Assembly: GCF_000696095.1 (NCBI RefSeq)
Contig: NZ_BAYX01000002.1
Location: 62,001 to 126,000, forward strand
Direction of reading: 5' to 3'
DNA length: 64,000 bases
Source: Rhizobium rhizogenes NBRC 13257
GTDB lineage: Bacteria; Pseudomonadota; Alphaproteobacteria; Rhizobiales; Rhizobiaceae
The translations under genes and the position numbers were made by a program. This document shows, one piece after another, positions 1 through 8,336 of this stretch; position 1 is the stretch's first letter; each line of letters opens with the position of its first letter. Below the pieces are notes generated by a model, which was given only the letters and a program-made list of their open reading frames with translations, did not search any database and had not been told where the DNA came from.

Positions 1-181
1 GGCGCAATCCTGCTGTCACTGAAGCGTGAGAGTCTGGCCGCATGGGGTCACGGCTGAAGGCTATAGGGAACAAAGATCCGGAGCGCCGTGTTTAGGACTA
101 TGGATAGGGCTTGTCATCCGGGTGGAGCCGGAAGCAGCTCGTGATCGCCAATCACCGCCGCAAGCAATAGGGAGAGAGACA

Positions 182-961
182 ATGGCTGCTGCGAAGGGAT
201 ATTTTGTCTGGTACGAACTGATGACCACCGATATGGCGGCGGCGGAAGCCTTCTACCGCAAGGTCGTCGGCTGGGATGCCCAGGATGCCGGCATGCCGGA
301 AATCGAGATGGCCTATACCTTGTTCAGCGCCGGCGCGGGGCCGATCGCCGGGTTGATGATCCTGCCGGACGAGGCCAAGGCCATGGGCACGCCGCCCTGC
401 TGGACCGGCTATATCAGCGTGCCCAATGTCGATGAGGCGGCCAAAACGATCACGGCCAAGGGCGGCAAGGTCTATCGGGAGCCGGGGGATATTCCCGGCG
501 TCGGCCGTTTCGCCGTTGTCGGCGATCCCTATGGCGCCGCCTTCTGCCTCTTCACGCCGCTGCCGGGGCAGGACTGGGAGGTGCCGGCACCCAACGCGCC
601 CGGCTATGTCGGCTGGCACGAGCTCTATGCCGGTGACGGCGCGAAAGCTTTCGATTTCTATTGCGACATGTTCGGCTGGGAATGGAGTTCCGATTTCGAC
701 ATGGGTCCGATGGGCCAGTACAAGATCTTCAAGATCGAGGGCCGCGACTTCGGCGGCATCATGACGAAGCCGGCGGAGATGCCCATGCCCGCTTGGAATT
801 TCTATTTCAACGTTCCGGCAATCGATGCAGCCATTGGCCGGATCAACGAAGCCGGCGGCAAGATCGTCAATGGTCCGATGGAAGTCCCCGGCGGCAGCTG
901 GATCGTCCAGGCCATTGATCCGCAAGGGGCGTTCTTCTCTCTGGTCGCGCCGGGTCGGTAG
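182..961 (+). CDS. Two-domain VOC (glyoxalase/bleomycin-resistance fold) protein
   Basis: The 259-residue protein contains two tandem VOC modules, roughly residues 8-125 and 138-255, each opening with a metal-site-like segment (FVWYELMTTD and YVGWHELYAG) and ending with a DP-x-GA-x-F element (DPYGAAFCLF, DPQGAFFSLV). Such two-module cytosolic proteins belong to the glyoxalase/dioxygenase superfamily; the substrate cannot be read from sequence. The frame is open further upstream to position 26, but the ATG at 182 has a GGGAGAGA ribosome site just before it and homology begins there. The gene stands alone and converges on the HerA-like ATPase across a palindromic repeat. Specific enzymatic names such as glyoxalase I would be over-calling. 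Confidence 0.88.
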   Translation: MAAAKGYFVWYELMTTDMAAAEAFYRKVVGWDAQDAGMPEIEMAYTLFSAGAGPIAGLMILPDEAKAMGTPPCWTGYISVPNVDEAAKTITAKGGKVYREPGDIPGVGRFAVVGDPYGAAFCLFTPLPGQDWEVPAPNAPGYVGWHELYAGDGAKAFDFYCDMFGWEWSSDFDMGPMGQYKIFKIEGRDFGGIMTKPAEMPMPAWNFYFNVPAIDAAIGRINEAGGKIVNGPMEVPGGSWIVQAIDPQGAFFSLVAPGR

Positions 962-966
962 TATAA

Positions 967-1096
967 CACCTCCTCCTTGAGGGGGGAGGTCGCCGCAAAG
1001 CGGCGGGTGGGGGTGACATTCGGATCTGCAGAGTTTGTCGCAGATCACCCCACCCCGGACCTTCGGTCCGACCCTTCCCCTCAAGGGGAGGGTGAT
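967..1096. repeat. Palindromic intergenic repeat between convergent genes
   Basis: The outer arms (CACCTCCTCCTTGAGG near 967-982, and CCTCAAGGGGAGGGTG near 1079-1094) are imperfectly complementary. An inner pair (GGGTGGGGGTGA near 1005, and TCACCCCACCCC near 1045-1056) is complementary too, so the whole 130 bp can fold into a long cruciform or RNA hairpin. Two shorter hairpins sit inside: GCCGC-AAA-GCGGC, and GGACC-TTC-GGTCC. The layout matches the G-rich palindromic intergenic elements I recall as abundant in Rhizobiales genomes; that family assignment is from memory. It probably also acts as a bidirectional terminator for the two convergent genes. Confidence 0.7.
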
Positions 1097-1099
1097 CTT

Positions 1100-2626
1100 T
1101 TATCGCTTCAAGCTTCCCAGAATCCCCCGTACCAGCGCCCGCCCAACCTGCGTTGCGACCGTACGCGCCATGCTTTTCATCGTTGCTTCCAGGATCGTTT
1201 CGCGCTGGTAGCCGGAGCGGCCGCGGCCTGCCGGCTTGTTGCTATCGCCGCCGAAGCCGGGAAGCGTCCAGCCGCCGGTGCTGTCTCCATCTTCCTTGGT
1301 TGCAGCCTGTTCGGCTGCCTTGCCGGCGCGGGCGGCGAGGATTTCATAGGCGGATTCGCGGTCGATGGTCTGGTCGTAGAGGCCGGCGACCGGGCTGGCA
1401 TTGATGATGGCCTGGCGTTCGGCATCGGTCAGGGGGCCAATGCGGCCGGACGGCGGGCGGATCAGGGTGCGCTCGACGATCGAGGGCGCGCCCTTGCCTT
1501 CGAGCATGGACACCAGCGCCTCGCCGGTGCCGAGCGTGGTAATGACATCGGCGGTCTTGAAGGCCGGGTTGGCCCGGAACGTGTCGGCCGCCGTCTGCAC
1601 GGCCTTCTGTTCGCGCGGCGTATAGGCGCGCAGCGCATGCTGCACGCGGTTGCCGAGCTGAGCGAGCACGGTTTCCGGCACGTCGAGCGGGTTCTGCGTG
1701 ACGAAATAGACGCCGACACCCTTGGAGCGGATCAGGCGTACGACCTGCTCGACACGCTCGATCAGCACTTTCGGCGCATCGTTGAAGAGCAGATGTGCCT
1801 CATCGAAGAAGAACACCAGCCTCGGTTTTTCAGGATCGCCGACTTCAGGCAGTTCCTCGAAGAGCTCGGAGAGCAGCCAGAGCAGGAAGGTGGCGTAGAG
1901 GCGCGGATTCATCATCAGCTTGTCGGCGGCCAGTACGGATACTTGGCCGTAGCCGTTATTGTTGACGCGCATGATGTCGGAAATTTTCAGCGCCGGTTCG
2001 CCGAAGAAGTTCGCCGCCCCCTGCTGCTCCAGCACCAGAAGCGACCGCTGCAGCGAGCCGACGGAGGTTTTCGAGATCAGGCCGTATTTGCTGGAAAGCT
2101 CGCTGGCATTTTCGCCCATGTAGTTCAGCAGCGCCTGGAAATCCTTGAGGTCGAGCAGCGCCAGGCCATTTTCATCGGCGATCTTGAAGGCGATGTTGAG
2201 CACGCCTTCCTGTGCCTCCGACGCATCCATCAGCCGGGAGAGCAACAGCGGTCCCATCTCGGCGATGGTGGCGCGCACGCGATGGCCCTTTTCGCCATAG
2301 ATATCCCAGAAGATCACGGGGAACTGCTCGAATTCATAGGGCTTCAGGCCGACTTCCTCGGCGCGCTTCAACAGGAAATCCTTCGGCTCGCCCTTGGCGG
2401 CGATGCCGGAGAGGTCGCCCTTGATGTCGGCGCAGAAGACCGGCACGCCGGCCTTGGAAAAGCCTTCCGCCAGCACCTGCAGCGTCACCGTCTTGCCCGT
2501 ACCGGTCGCGCCGGTAATGAGACCGTGGCGATTGCCGAATTTCAGCGTCAGATATTCGCTCTTGTTGAGACTGTCGTCCGGCTTGCGGCTGGCGCCAACG
2601 AAAATCTGTCCATCTTGCTGCGGCAT
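1100..2626 (-). CDS. HerA-like ATPase of the DUF853 family
   Basis: The 508-residue protein has Walker A GATGTGKT at residues 39-46 and Walker B RLVFFFDEAH near 269-278, followed by IRSKGVGVYFVTQNP, a sensor segment typical of HerA/FtsK-type pumping ATPases. It matches the helicase HerA-like C-terminal family (DUF853), soluble ATPases of about 500 residues whose cellular role is unclear. The C-terminal 80 residues are low-complexity with Gly/Ser/Pro and a basic tail. The ATG at 2626 was chosen over the one at 2656 because it follows GGGAGACGACACCTC. The gene is monocistronic, and its 3' end abuts the palindromic repeat. There is no nearby nurA homologue, so a role in end-resection cannot be inferred. 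Confidence 0.87.
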   Translation of the reverse strand: MPQQDGQIFVGASRKPDDSLNKSEYLTLKFGNRHGLITGATGTGKTVTLQVLAEGFSKAGVPVFCADIKGDLSGIAAKGEPKDFLLKRAEEVGLKPYEFEQFPVIFWDIYGEKGHRVRATIAEMGPLLLSRLMDASEAQEGVLNIAFKIADENGLALLDLKDFQALLNYMGENASELSSKYGLISKTSVGSLQRSLLVLEQQGAANFFGEPALKISDIMRVNNNGYGQVSVLAADKLMMNPRLYATFLLWLLSELFEELPEVGDPEKPRLVFFFDEAHLLFNDAPKVLIERVEQVVRLIRSKGVGVYFVTQNPLDVPETVLAQLGNRVQHALRAYTPREQKAVQTAADTFRANPAFKTADVITTLGTGEALVSMLEGKGAPSIVERTLIRPPSGRIGPLTDAERQAIINASPVAGLYDQTIDRESAYEILAARAGKAAEQAATKEDGDSTGGWTLPGFGGDSNKPAGRGRSGYQRETILEATMKSMARTVATQVGRALVRGILGSLKR

Positions 2627-2852
2627 GAGGTGTCGTCTCCCTGTGGGCGGCGGCACGGCAACTCTAAAGGAGCTGCCCGGGCCGGTTCATCGATTTGTCC
2701 TGAAGCTGTTATAAGAACAGACTTGAATGGCGACAACCATTCGCGTCATGGTTATGTTCATGATAGACTACGCATATCCGGCACGGCTTGTGCCTGTCGG
2801 CTCATTCGGTTACGTTGACGTTAACGTCGGAATCAACAGGCTGGAGGTTTAA

Positions 2853-3248
2853 GTGAACGAAGTTATTGATCAAATCGCGGCGAAAGCTGGTATTGCACCC
2901 GATGTCGCGGAGAAAGCCGTCGGCACGATCCTTGGCTTCTTGCAGCGTGAATCTCCAGATGGCCCGGTCACCAAGATGATTGCCGCCATCCCCGGTGCTA
3001 CCGATCTGGTGGCGCAATATGGCAGCGAAGAAGCCTCCGGCGGCGGCCTGCTTGGCGGCCTTCTCAGCGCTGTCGGCGGCGGCGGCGGTATCATGGCGCT
3101 TGGCCAGCAGTTGATGAGCAGCGGCCTCAGCATGGGTGAGGTGACCTCGCTCGCCAAGGCAACCATTGAAGCCGCCCGCGAGCATGCCGGCAACGACGTG
3201 GTCGACAAGGTCGTCGGCTCCGTGCCGGGCTTGAGCCAGTTCGTGTAA
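2853..3248 (+). CDS. DUF2267-like conserved protein
   Basis: The 131-residue protein starts at GTG 2853 with a clear GGAGG 7 bases upstream. The N-terminal half (NEVIDQIAAKAGIAPDVAEKAVGTILGFLQRE) is helical and resembles the DUF2267 family common in rhizobia. The middle is a glycine-rich run (residues about 61-78, GGGLLGGLLSAVGGGGG), and the C-terminal third is helical again, ending VPGLSQFV. There is no signal peptide and no catalytic motif. A strong terminator follows immediately, so it is a single-gene unit. Function unknown. Confidence 0.8.
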   Translation: MNEVIDQIAAKAGIAPDVAEKAVGTILGFLQRESPDGPVTKMIAAIPGATDLVAQYGSEEASGGGLLGGLLSAVGGGGGIMALGQQLMSSGLSMGEVTSLAKATIEAAREHAGNDVVDKVVGSVPGLSQFV

Positions 3249-3271
3249 TCTGCTGTTATTCGTGACAGGGA

Positions 3272-3304
3272 CCCCGCGGTTCATCCGCGGGGTTTTTCGT
3301 TTTG
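3272..3304 (+). terminator. Rho-independent terminator after the DUF2267-like gene
   Basis: A perfect 8-bp stem, CCCCGCGG at 3272-3279 and CCGCGGGG at 3285-3292, with a 5-base loop is followed by TTTTTCGTTTT. Confidence 0.9.
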
Positions 3305-3329
3305 TTATGCTGTAGATTGCAGGCCGCTC

Positions 3330-4691
3330 ATGTCCGCCAATCCTATTCCGTCTCTTCTGCCGCAAGGATCAGGCCACAACTTCGTGCTCTATGGCGATTC
3401 CTGTTCCGGCGTTCCAGGCGCGCTGCACGAAAAGACCTTTGCTGCCGTCAATGCCGTCTTGCGCCGGCTCGATCCGCCACCGGAATTCATTCTGTTTCCG
3501 GGCGATGAAGTCATCGGCCTGACCGCCGATGCCCAAGAATTGAGAGCACAATGGCGACATTGGCTCGATCACGAAATGAGCTGGCTCGATCGTCAAAAGA
3601 CGCCGCTTTGGCACACGACCGGCAACCACACCACCTATGACGAGATGAGCGAGCAGATCTTCCGCGAGGTCCTGCAGCTTCCTAAAAACGGACCACCGGG
3701 GCAGGAAGGCCTGTCCTATTGGGTGCGCCATGGCGATCTTCTGCTGGTCTTCGTCCATACGCTCTGGACCGGCCTCGGCGGCGAGGGCCATGTCGAGACC
3801 GAGTGGCTGGAAGCAACGCTGAAGGCACATGACGATATCAGCCACAAGATCGTCCTCGGCCACCACCCAGTCTTCCCCGTCAACGGATTTTCCGGCGCGT
3901 ATCAGCGCGAGATCGGCCCCGAATATGCCAAGCGGTTTTGGGATATTCTGGTTGAAGCCGATGTGCTGGCCTATGTTTGCAGCCATATCCTTGTCTTCGA
4001 CGTCCAGGTTCATCGCGGTGTCCTACAGCTTTGCACCGCTGGCGCGGGCACGGCTCATCGAATGCCGGAGGGCGTGGAATATCTCCATTGCATCCAGGCG
4101 GCGCTCGATGCGGACAGTTTTCGTTATCAGGTGTTGGATACGGACGGAGTTGTTCGCGAACGGTTGCAATGGCCTCTCAAGCCGGCTGATCCGGAGGAGT
4201 GGCAAAACCTCTCACCTGGAACGCATGCGGCTGGGTTTAGCGGCTCGACGAGCAATGACCCTGTTGTCGAACTGCGGATACGGGGGCTGATGCCGGAGGA
4301 GGCACATGCTCCGGCTGAAACCCTCTTCTCCGCCTTCAATCCCGATAGTATCGCGCCGCTCTGGCTTGGTCTGCGCGGTCCGCGACAGACCTTGACCGTG
4401 ATCCTGGGTCGCGATCCAGGTCGCAGTCCGCATTACTGGTTGGGTCCCGATCTCGCCGCAGGCCAGCCTTTCGACCTCGATATTGTCTTGCATCCCGGCA
4501 TGGGGCCGGGTGGCGTGCTCTACCGCATGCATGGCGATAACAGATGGACCTCCTTCGATGCGGCCTCCGCAACCGGCCTCGAGCGTCTGGTATGGCCGTC
4601 GCAATGGAGCGTGGGCCATGGTCAGGGTGGAGCGGCGGATCGTCCCTTCGTGGGCAGCGGGCTGCAGGTTTCGATTGCTGCGGCACAGTGA
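3330..4691 (+). CDS. Divergent metallophosphoesterase (calcineurin-like fold)
   Basis: The 453-residue protein carries a recognisable but eroded metallophosphoesterase signature: LYGDSCSG at residues 20-27 (the usual D-x-H has become D-S-C), FPGDE at 56-60, TTGNHTT at 96-102, LGHHPVF at 176-182, and CSHILVFD at 217-224 in place of G-H-x-H. The C-terminal 200 residues have no family I recognise and look beta-rich. No signal peptide is visible. It is followed 126 bp later by a carbon-nitrogen hydrolase on the same strand, which may share its transcript. The substrate is unknown; the altered first and last metal motifs mean activity may be changed. Confidence 0.8.
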   Translation: MSANPIPSLLPQGSGHNFVLYGDSCSGVPGALHEKTFAAVNAVLRRLDPPPEFILFPGDEVIGLTADAQELRAQWRHWLDHEMSWLDRQKTPLWHTTGNHTTYDEMSEQIFREVLQLPKNGPPGQEGLSYWVRHGDLLLVFVHTLWTGLGGEGHVETEWLEATLKAHDDISHKIVLGHHPVFPVNGFSGAYQREIGPEYAKRFWDILVEADVLAYVCSHILVFDVQVHRGVLQLCTAGAGTAHRMPEGVEYLHCIQAALDADSFRYQVLDTDGVVRERLQWPLKPADPEEWQNLSPGTHAAGFSGSTSNDPVVELRIRGLMPEEAHAPAETLFSAFNPDSIAPLWLGLRGPRQTLTVILGRDPGRSPHYWLGPDLAAGQPFDLDIVLHPGMGPGGVLYRMHGDNRWTSFDAASATGLERLVWPSQWSVGHGQGGAADRPFVGSGLQVSIAAAQ

Positions 4692-4817
4692 TCCACCGAG
4701 GGTCTGGGGTGCTCCACATCGGAAAGGCTGCCGGCAGGTAGCATGGTTCGTTCGAGTGCGGATCGCTTTCTGTTAGGCTAATCGCATAGCCGAATCGAGT
4801 CTTTGCGGGGAAAGTTC

Positions 4818-5681
4818 ATGGCGAAGTGGGATGGCGCCTATACTTGGCACAAGCGGCCTTCGGCCATCGGAGCGCCGGATCGTCTGAGAGTGGCAACGTG
4901 CCAGATCCCCGTGGGGCATGACATCGCGGTGAATGCTGCGCAGATTCTGTCGCTGATTGAAGCGGCGGCCGAGGCAGGAGCCGATGTCGCCCATTTCCCG
5001 GAATGTGCTCTGTCCGGCTATGGCTCGGCCAATTGGCCGGACTGGACCGGCTTCGATTGGTTTGGTCTTCAGGTGGCGGTGGAAGCGGTGCAATCCGCGG
5101 CGCGTCGTCACCGCGTCTGGGTCGCGACTGGCTGTGTGCATCGCGACGACGCCACGCAGAAGAAATTCAATTCTCTCTATGTTTTCAACCGCGACGGTCA
5201 ACTCGCCGGCCGCTATGACAAGCGCTGTTGCTCGACCAATGATCAGCGGGCTTTCGAATTGGGTCGCCACCAGCTCATCCTGGATATTGAAGGCGTTTCC
5301 TGCGGTTTTCTGATCTGTCGAGATTGGAGCTATCCCGAGCTCTGGCGTGCGTATGAAGGCCAGGTCGAACTTGTCTTTCACTCCGCCTGCGCCGACGGTC
5401 AGGGGCGCGACAAGAATGAAACCCATACGATCCCGCCATTGATGCAAGCCTATGGCCGGCAATATGTCTATGCCGTCAGCTCTGCCAACTCCTGCCGGTA
5501 CAGCCAGGATTATCCAAGCCTATGGGTGGAGCGCGGCGGATATATGGGCGGACAGGCCACGCGCCATGAGGCCGGCTTCACGATGAACGCGCTGGCCGAC
5601 GATCCCGAACAGGATCGCTTCTTCGCGGCCGTTCTGGAATCGCGCCGAGCCGAACGTATCCTGTATCAGTTCGAGGATTGA
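4818..5681 (+). CDS. Carbon-nitrogen hydrolase (nitrilase superfamily)
   Basis: The 287-residue protein has the full catalytic triad of the superfamily: Glu62 in HFPECALSGYG, Lys135 in GRYDKRCC, and Cys167 in GFLICRDWSYPELWR. These enzymes hydrolyse or condense amides and nitriles through a cysteine thioester. The family member and substrate cannot be fixed, but the FPECALSGYG/CRDW pattern is closer to the amidase and carbamoyl-hydrolase branches than to true nitrilases. The ATG at 4818 follows GGGGAAAG; an in-frame TTG at 4803 is less likely. It lies downstream of the metallophosphoesterase and converges on zwf. Confidence 0.87.
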   Translation: MAKWDGAYTWHKRPSAIGAPDRLRVATCQIPVGHDIAVNAAQILSLIEAAAEAGADVAHFPECALSGYGSANWPDWTGFDWFGLQVAVEAVQSAARRHRVWVATGCVHRDDATQKKFNSLYVFNRDGQLAGRYDKRCCSTNDQRAFELGRHQLILDIEGVSCGFLICRDWSYPELWRAYEGQVELVFHSACADGQGRDKNETHTIPPLMQAYGRQYVYAVSSANSCRYSQDYPSLWVERGGYMGGQATRHEAGFTMNALADDPEQDRFFAAVLESRRAERILYQFED

Positions 5682-5722
5682 GACGCGGAGCCAGCCCCTT
5701 CTCCGGAGCTGGCCTCGCTAAC

Positions 5723-7243
5723 TCAGACCTTCTTGCCCTCCGGCTTCTCATCCGGCTGATGCCAGGCGCGGCCGTCGCGCTGGATGAGGTCGTCGGCACA
5801 GGCCGGTCCCATGCTGCCGGGCGCGTAAGGATCGGGCTTCCCGCCCTCGGCCCAGAGGTCGAGGAAGGGCTGTACCGCCGCCCAGCCGGCTTCGATGCCG
5901 TCGGCGCGCTGGAACAGGGTCTGGTCGCCGACGAAGAGTTCGTAGAACAGGCTCTCGTAGCCGGTCTGCTTGCCGATGTCGAAGCGGTCGGCGTAGCGGA
6001 AATCGAGCGAGATCGGCACGGTCTTCAGCACGAGGCCGGGGGCCTTGATCGAGATTTCCATGTCCAGCCCTTCGTCCGGCTGCACCTGGATGATCAGCCG
6101 GTTCGGCGGCAGCTGCGGGCGCGAGGCCGGGCGCGGGAATTGCGCGAAGGGCACCTGCCGAAAGGTGATGACGATCTCGGTATCACGCGCCTTCAGCGCC
6201 TTGCCGGTGCGCAGATAGAAGGGGACGCCAGCCCAGCGCCAGGTATCGACGAGCAGTTTGAGCGCCACGAAGGTCTCGGTGCTGCTATCGGGCGCGACAT
6301 CGGCCGTCCCGGTGTAGGCGGGCAGATCCTTGCCGGCGAGAGGGCCGGCCGTATAGGCGCCGCGCACGCCGTTCTTGGCAGCATCTTCCGGCGAATAGAT
6401 GCGCAAGGCCTTTAGAAGTTTGCCTTTTTCATTGCGGATCGACTCGGCGTCGAAATTGTTCGGCGGCTCCATCGCCACCATGGCCAGAAGCTGGAAGAGG
6501 TGGTTCGGCACCATGTCGCGCAACGCGCCGGTCGCATCGTAGAATTTGCCGCGCGTGCCGACATCGACCAGTTCCGCCGCGGTGATCTGGACGTGATCGA
6601 TATAGTTGTTGTTCCACAGCGCCTCGATCATCATGTTGGCGAAGCGCGTCGTCATGATGTTCTGGACGGTTTCCTTGCCGAGGAAATGGTCGATGCGATA
6701 GATCTGGTTTTCGTTGGCGTGGCTGAGCAGCCGGGCGTTCAGCTCGCGAGCCGAGGCGAGGTCGTGGCCGAAAGGCTTTTCGATCGCGATCCGGCGGAAG
6801 GCGCCAGCCGTTTCGTTCATAAGGCCGTTGGCAGAGAGCTTTTCGGCGACATCGCCGAAGAAGCGCGGAGGCACGGCGAGATAAAAGGCCGCATTGGCGC
6901 TCGGCGCCTGCGACAGGTATTTGCTGATCTCATCATAGACGGCGTTCTGGGTGAAGTCGCCGGAGATATAGGCAATGCGCTTGCGCAGGCTCTGCCACGC
7001 CTCCTGCCGTTCTGGTTCCTGCATGTCGCCCGATGTCGCGAGAAACGAATCCAGCCGCTCCAGCAGCATATCGACGCCGCCAGGTTCGATGCCGATGCCA
7101 AGGATATGCAGGTCGTCGCCCACCAGCCCGCTGCGCGACATGTTGATGAGGGTCGGGATCAGCAGCCGCCGCGTCAGATCGCCGGTGGCGCCGAAGATCA
7201 CGAAGGTCAACGGTGGAGCCGGTGCAACATCCGGGCCGCTCAT
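5723..7243 (-). CDS. zwf: Glucose-6-phosphate 1-dehydrogenase
   Basis: The 506-residue protein oxidises glucose-6-phosphate to 6-phosphogluconolactone with NADP+ (or NAD+), the entry step of the Entner-Doudoroff and pentose phosphate routes. The nucleotide-binding segment FVIFGATGDLTRR lies at residues 14-26 and the active-site signature RIDHFLGKETVQN near residue 185, with the conserved AIEKPFGHD just before it. Length is normal. The ATG at 7243 (MSGPDVAP) was chosen because GAGG precedes it and homology begins soon after; an open extension to 7336 exists. No pgl or edd gene lies beside it here, unlike the zwf-pgl-edd operon common in rhizobia, so this may be a stand-alone or second copy. 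Confidence 0.95.
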   Translation of the reverse strand: MSGPDVAPAPPLTFVIFGATGDLTRRLLIPTLINMSRSGLVGDDLHILGIGIEPGGVDMLLERLDSFLATSGDMQEPERQEAWQSLRKRIAYISGDFTQNAVYDEISKYLSQAPSANAAFYLAVPPRFFGDVAEKLSANGLMNETAGAFRRIAIEKPFGHDLASARELNARLLSHANENQIYRIDHFLGKETVQNIMTTRFANMMIEALWNNNYIDHVQITAAELVDVGTRGKFYDATGALRDMVPNHLFQLLAMVAMEPPNNFDAESIRNEKGKLLKALRIYSPEDAAKNGVRGAYTAGPLAGKDLPAYTGTADVAPDSSTETFVALKLLVDTWRWAGVPFYLRTGKALKARDTEIVITFRQVPFAQFPRPASRPQLPPNRLIIQVQPDEGLDMEISIKAPGLVLKTVPISLDFRYADRFDIGKQTGYESLFYELFVGDQTLFQRADGIEAGWAAVQPFLDLWAEGGKPDPYAPGSMGPACADDLIQRDGRAWHQPDEKPEGKKV

Positions 7244-7344
7244 GCGTGTACCTCGGCAAAGCGGATAAACATCGGGTTTCTGGACGACATGGGGTATCTC
7301 CTCGGACCTGTTGCAGTTTTTGCTTTGGCTGCGCATGTTCTACT

Positions 7345-7450
7345 GCATAATTCCTTAGATCGGAATCGATCTAAGGATAAAATTATGCGGCAGATTTGAA
7401 GTGCTACAGCGACCTTTGTGCGTCACATGTGACGCACGGCGCTGTAGCGC
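7345..7450. repeat. Mosaic palindromic intergenic element (rhizobial RIME/ABC-like)
   Basis: Two nested hairpins lie between tam and zwf. The first is TCCTTAGATC-GGAATC-GATCTAAGGA at 7352-7377, flanked by GCATAATT and AAATTATGC. The second has outer arms GCTACAGCG and CGCTGTAGC around a TGTGCGTCA-CA-TGTGACGCACG core, at about 7402-7449. The layout fits the mosaic palindromes scattered between genes in Rhizobium genomes; the family name is inferred from layout, not from a search. Confidence 0.72.
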
Positions 7451-7511
7451 GGGCTGGCGTCGGTTGTCGATGGATCGCCGCCAGCCTGTCTTTGTGGATC
7501 TCGGCGGCGGC

Positions 7512-8282
7512 TTACTTCTTCACCGCCACCAGAAACAGCCGCGGAAACCGCAGCAGGACCTTGCCGTCCGTGAGCGGCGGATAGGCCTTTTCGATGCGCG
7601 CGAGATAATCGGCCGTGAAGGCCTCGCGATGTTCGGCACCGGCATGATCGAGATAGGGGCGCAGGCCCGTGGCCTTAACCCACTCGACGATGGCGGCGGC
7701 GTTTTCGAGCGCGTGATTGTAATTGGTGTGCCAGAGATCGATGCGGGCGGACTTGCCGATCAGCCTGTTATAATAGACTGACGGCGCGGGCAGGGGATTG
7801 CGGCGGACGCTCTTCTTCGCGAAGGCCTCGCTCCAGGGGCCGCTTTTCGCGGTCTCTTCCATCATCAGGTGGCTGGGTTCGGTCAGGTTGTCCGGCATCT
7901 GGATGGCGAGTACGCCGCCGGATTTCAGCCCGTCCATCAACCGGTCGAAAATCTCGAGATGATTGGGCAGCCACTGGAAGACGGCGTTGGCGAACAGCAG
8001 GTCGACGGGTTCGTCCGGCTGCCATGTCGCGAGATCGGCCTTGACGAAGTCCGTGCCGGGCATGCGGGCGCGGGCCGCCTCCAGCATGTTGTCGTCGCTG
8101 TCGAGGCCGGAAACACCGGCCACGCCATAACGCTCGACGATCAGTTCGGTCGAATTGCCGGGTCCGCAGCCGAGATCGATGGCACGGTCGATGCGCGTGA
8201 GCGGCACCTGCGCCAGCAGGTCGCGCGCCGGGCGCGTGCGCTCATCCTCGAACTTCACATATTGGCCGGCAGACCACGCCAT
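7512..8282 (-). CDS. tam: Trans-aconitate 2-methyltransferase
   Basis: The 256-residue SAM-dependent methyltransferase starts [23 protein letters not shown], a sequence characteristic of Tam. Its SAM-binding motif [13 protein letters not shown] is at residues 35-46, followed by an acidic residue in LDSDDN and the motif [10 protein letters not shown]. Tam esterifies trans-aconitate, a spontaneous inhibitor of aconitase, and so detoxifies it in the cytosol. Length matches the family (about 255). It lies downstream of a zinc alcohol dehydrogenase on the same strand with a 54-bp gap, and may be cotranscribed with it. A palindromic element separates it from zwf. Confidence 0.93.
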   Translation of the reverse strand: MAWSAGQYVKFEDERTRPARDLLAQVPLTRIDRAIDLGCGPGNSTELIVERYGVAGVSGLDSDDNMLEAARARMPGTDFVKADLATWQPDEPVDLLFANAVFQWLPNHLEIFDRLMDGLKSGGVLAIQMPDNLTEPSHLMMEETAKSGPWSEAFAKKSVRRNPLPAPSVYYNRLIGKSARIDLWHTNYNHALENAAAIVEWVKATGLRPYLDHAGAEHREAFTADYLARIEKAYPPLTDGKVLLRFPRLFLVAVKK

Positions 8283-8336
8283 GATGGTATCCTCTCAGAT
8301 GGACTTTGCTTCATCCCGGCGTAGCACCGGGATATA

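Noticed and set aside
1..57. A possible C-terminus of an upstream gene in the first frame, ending TGA at 55-57
   Set aside because: Only 18 residues are visible with no recognisable motif, so it cannot be called.
977..2818. A 613-codon open frame on the plus strand
   Set aside because: It is antisense to the HerA-like ATPase, starts in a repeat and shows no protein family; it is a shadow of high-GC codon bias.
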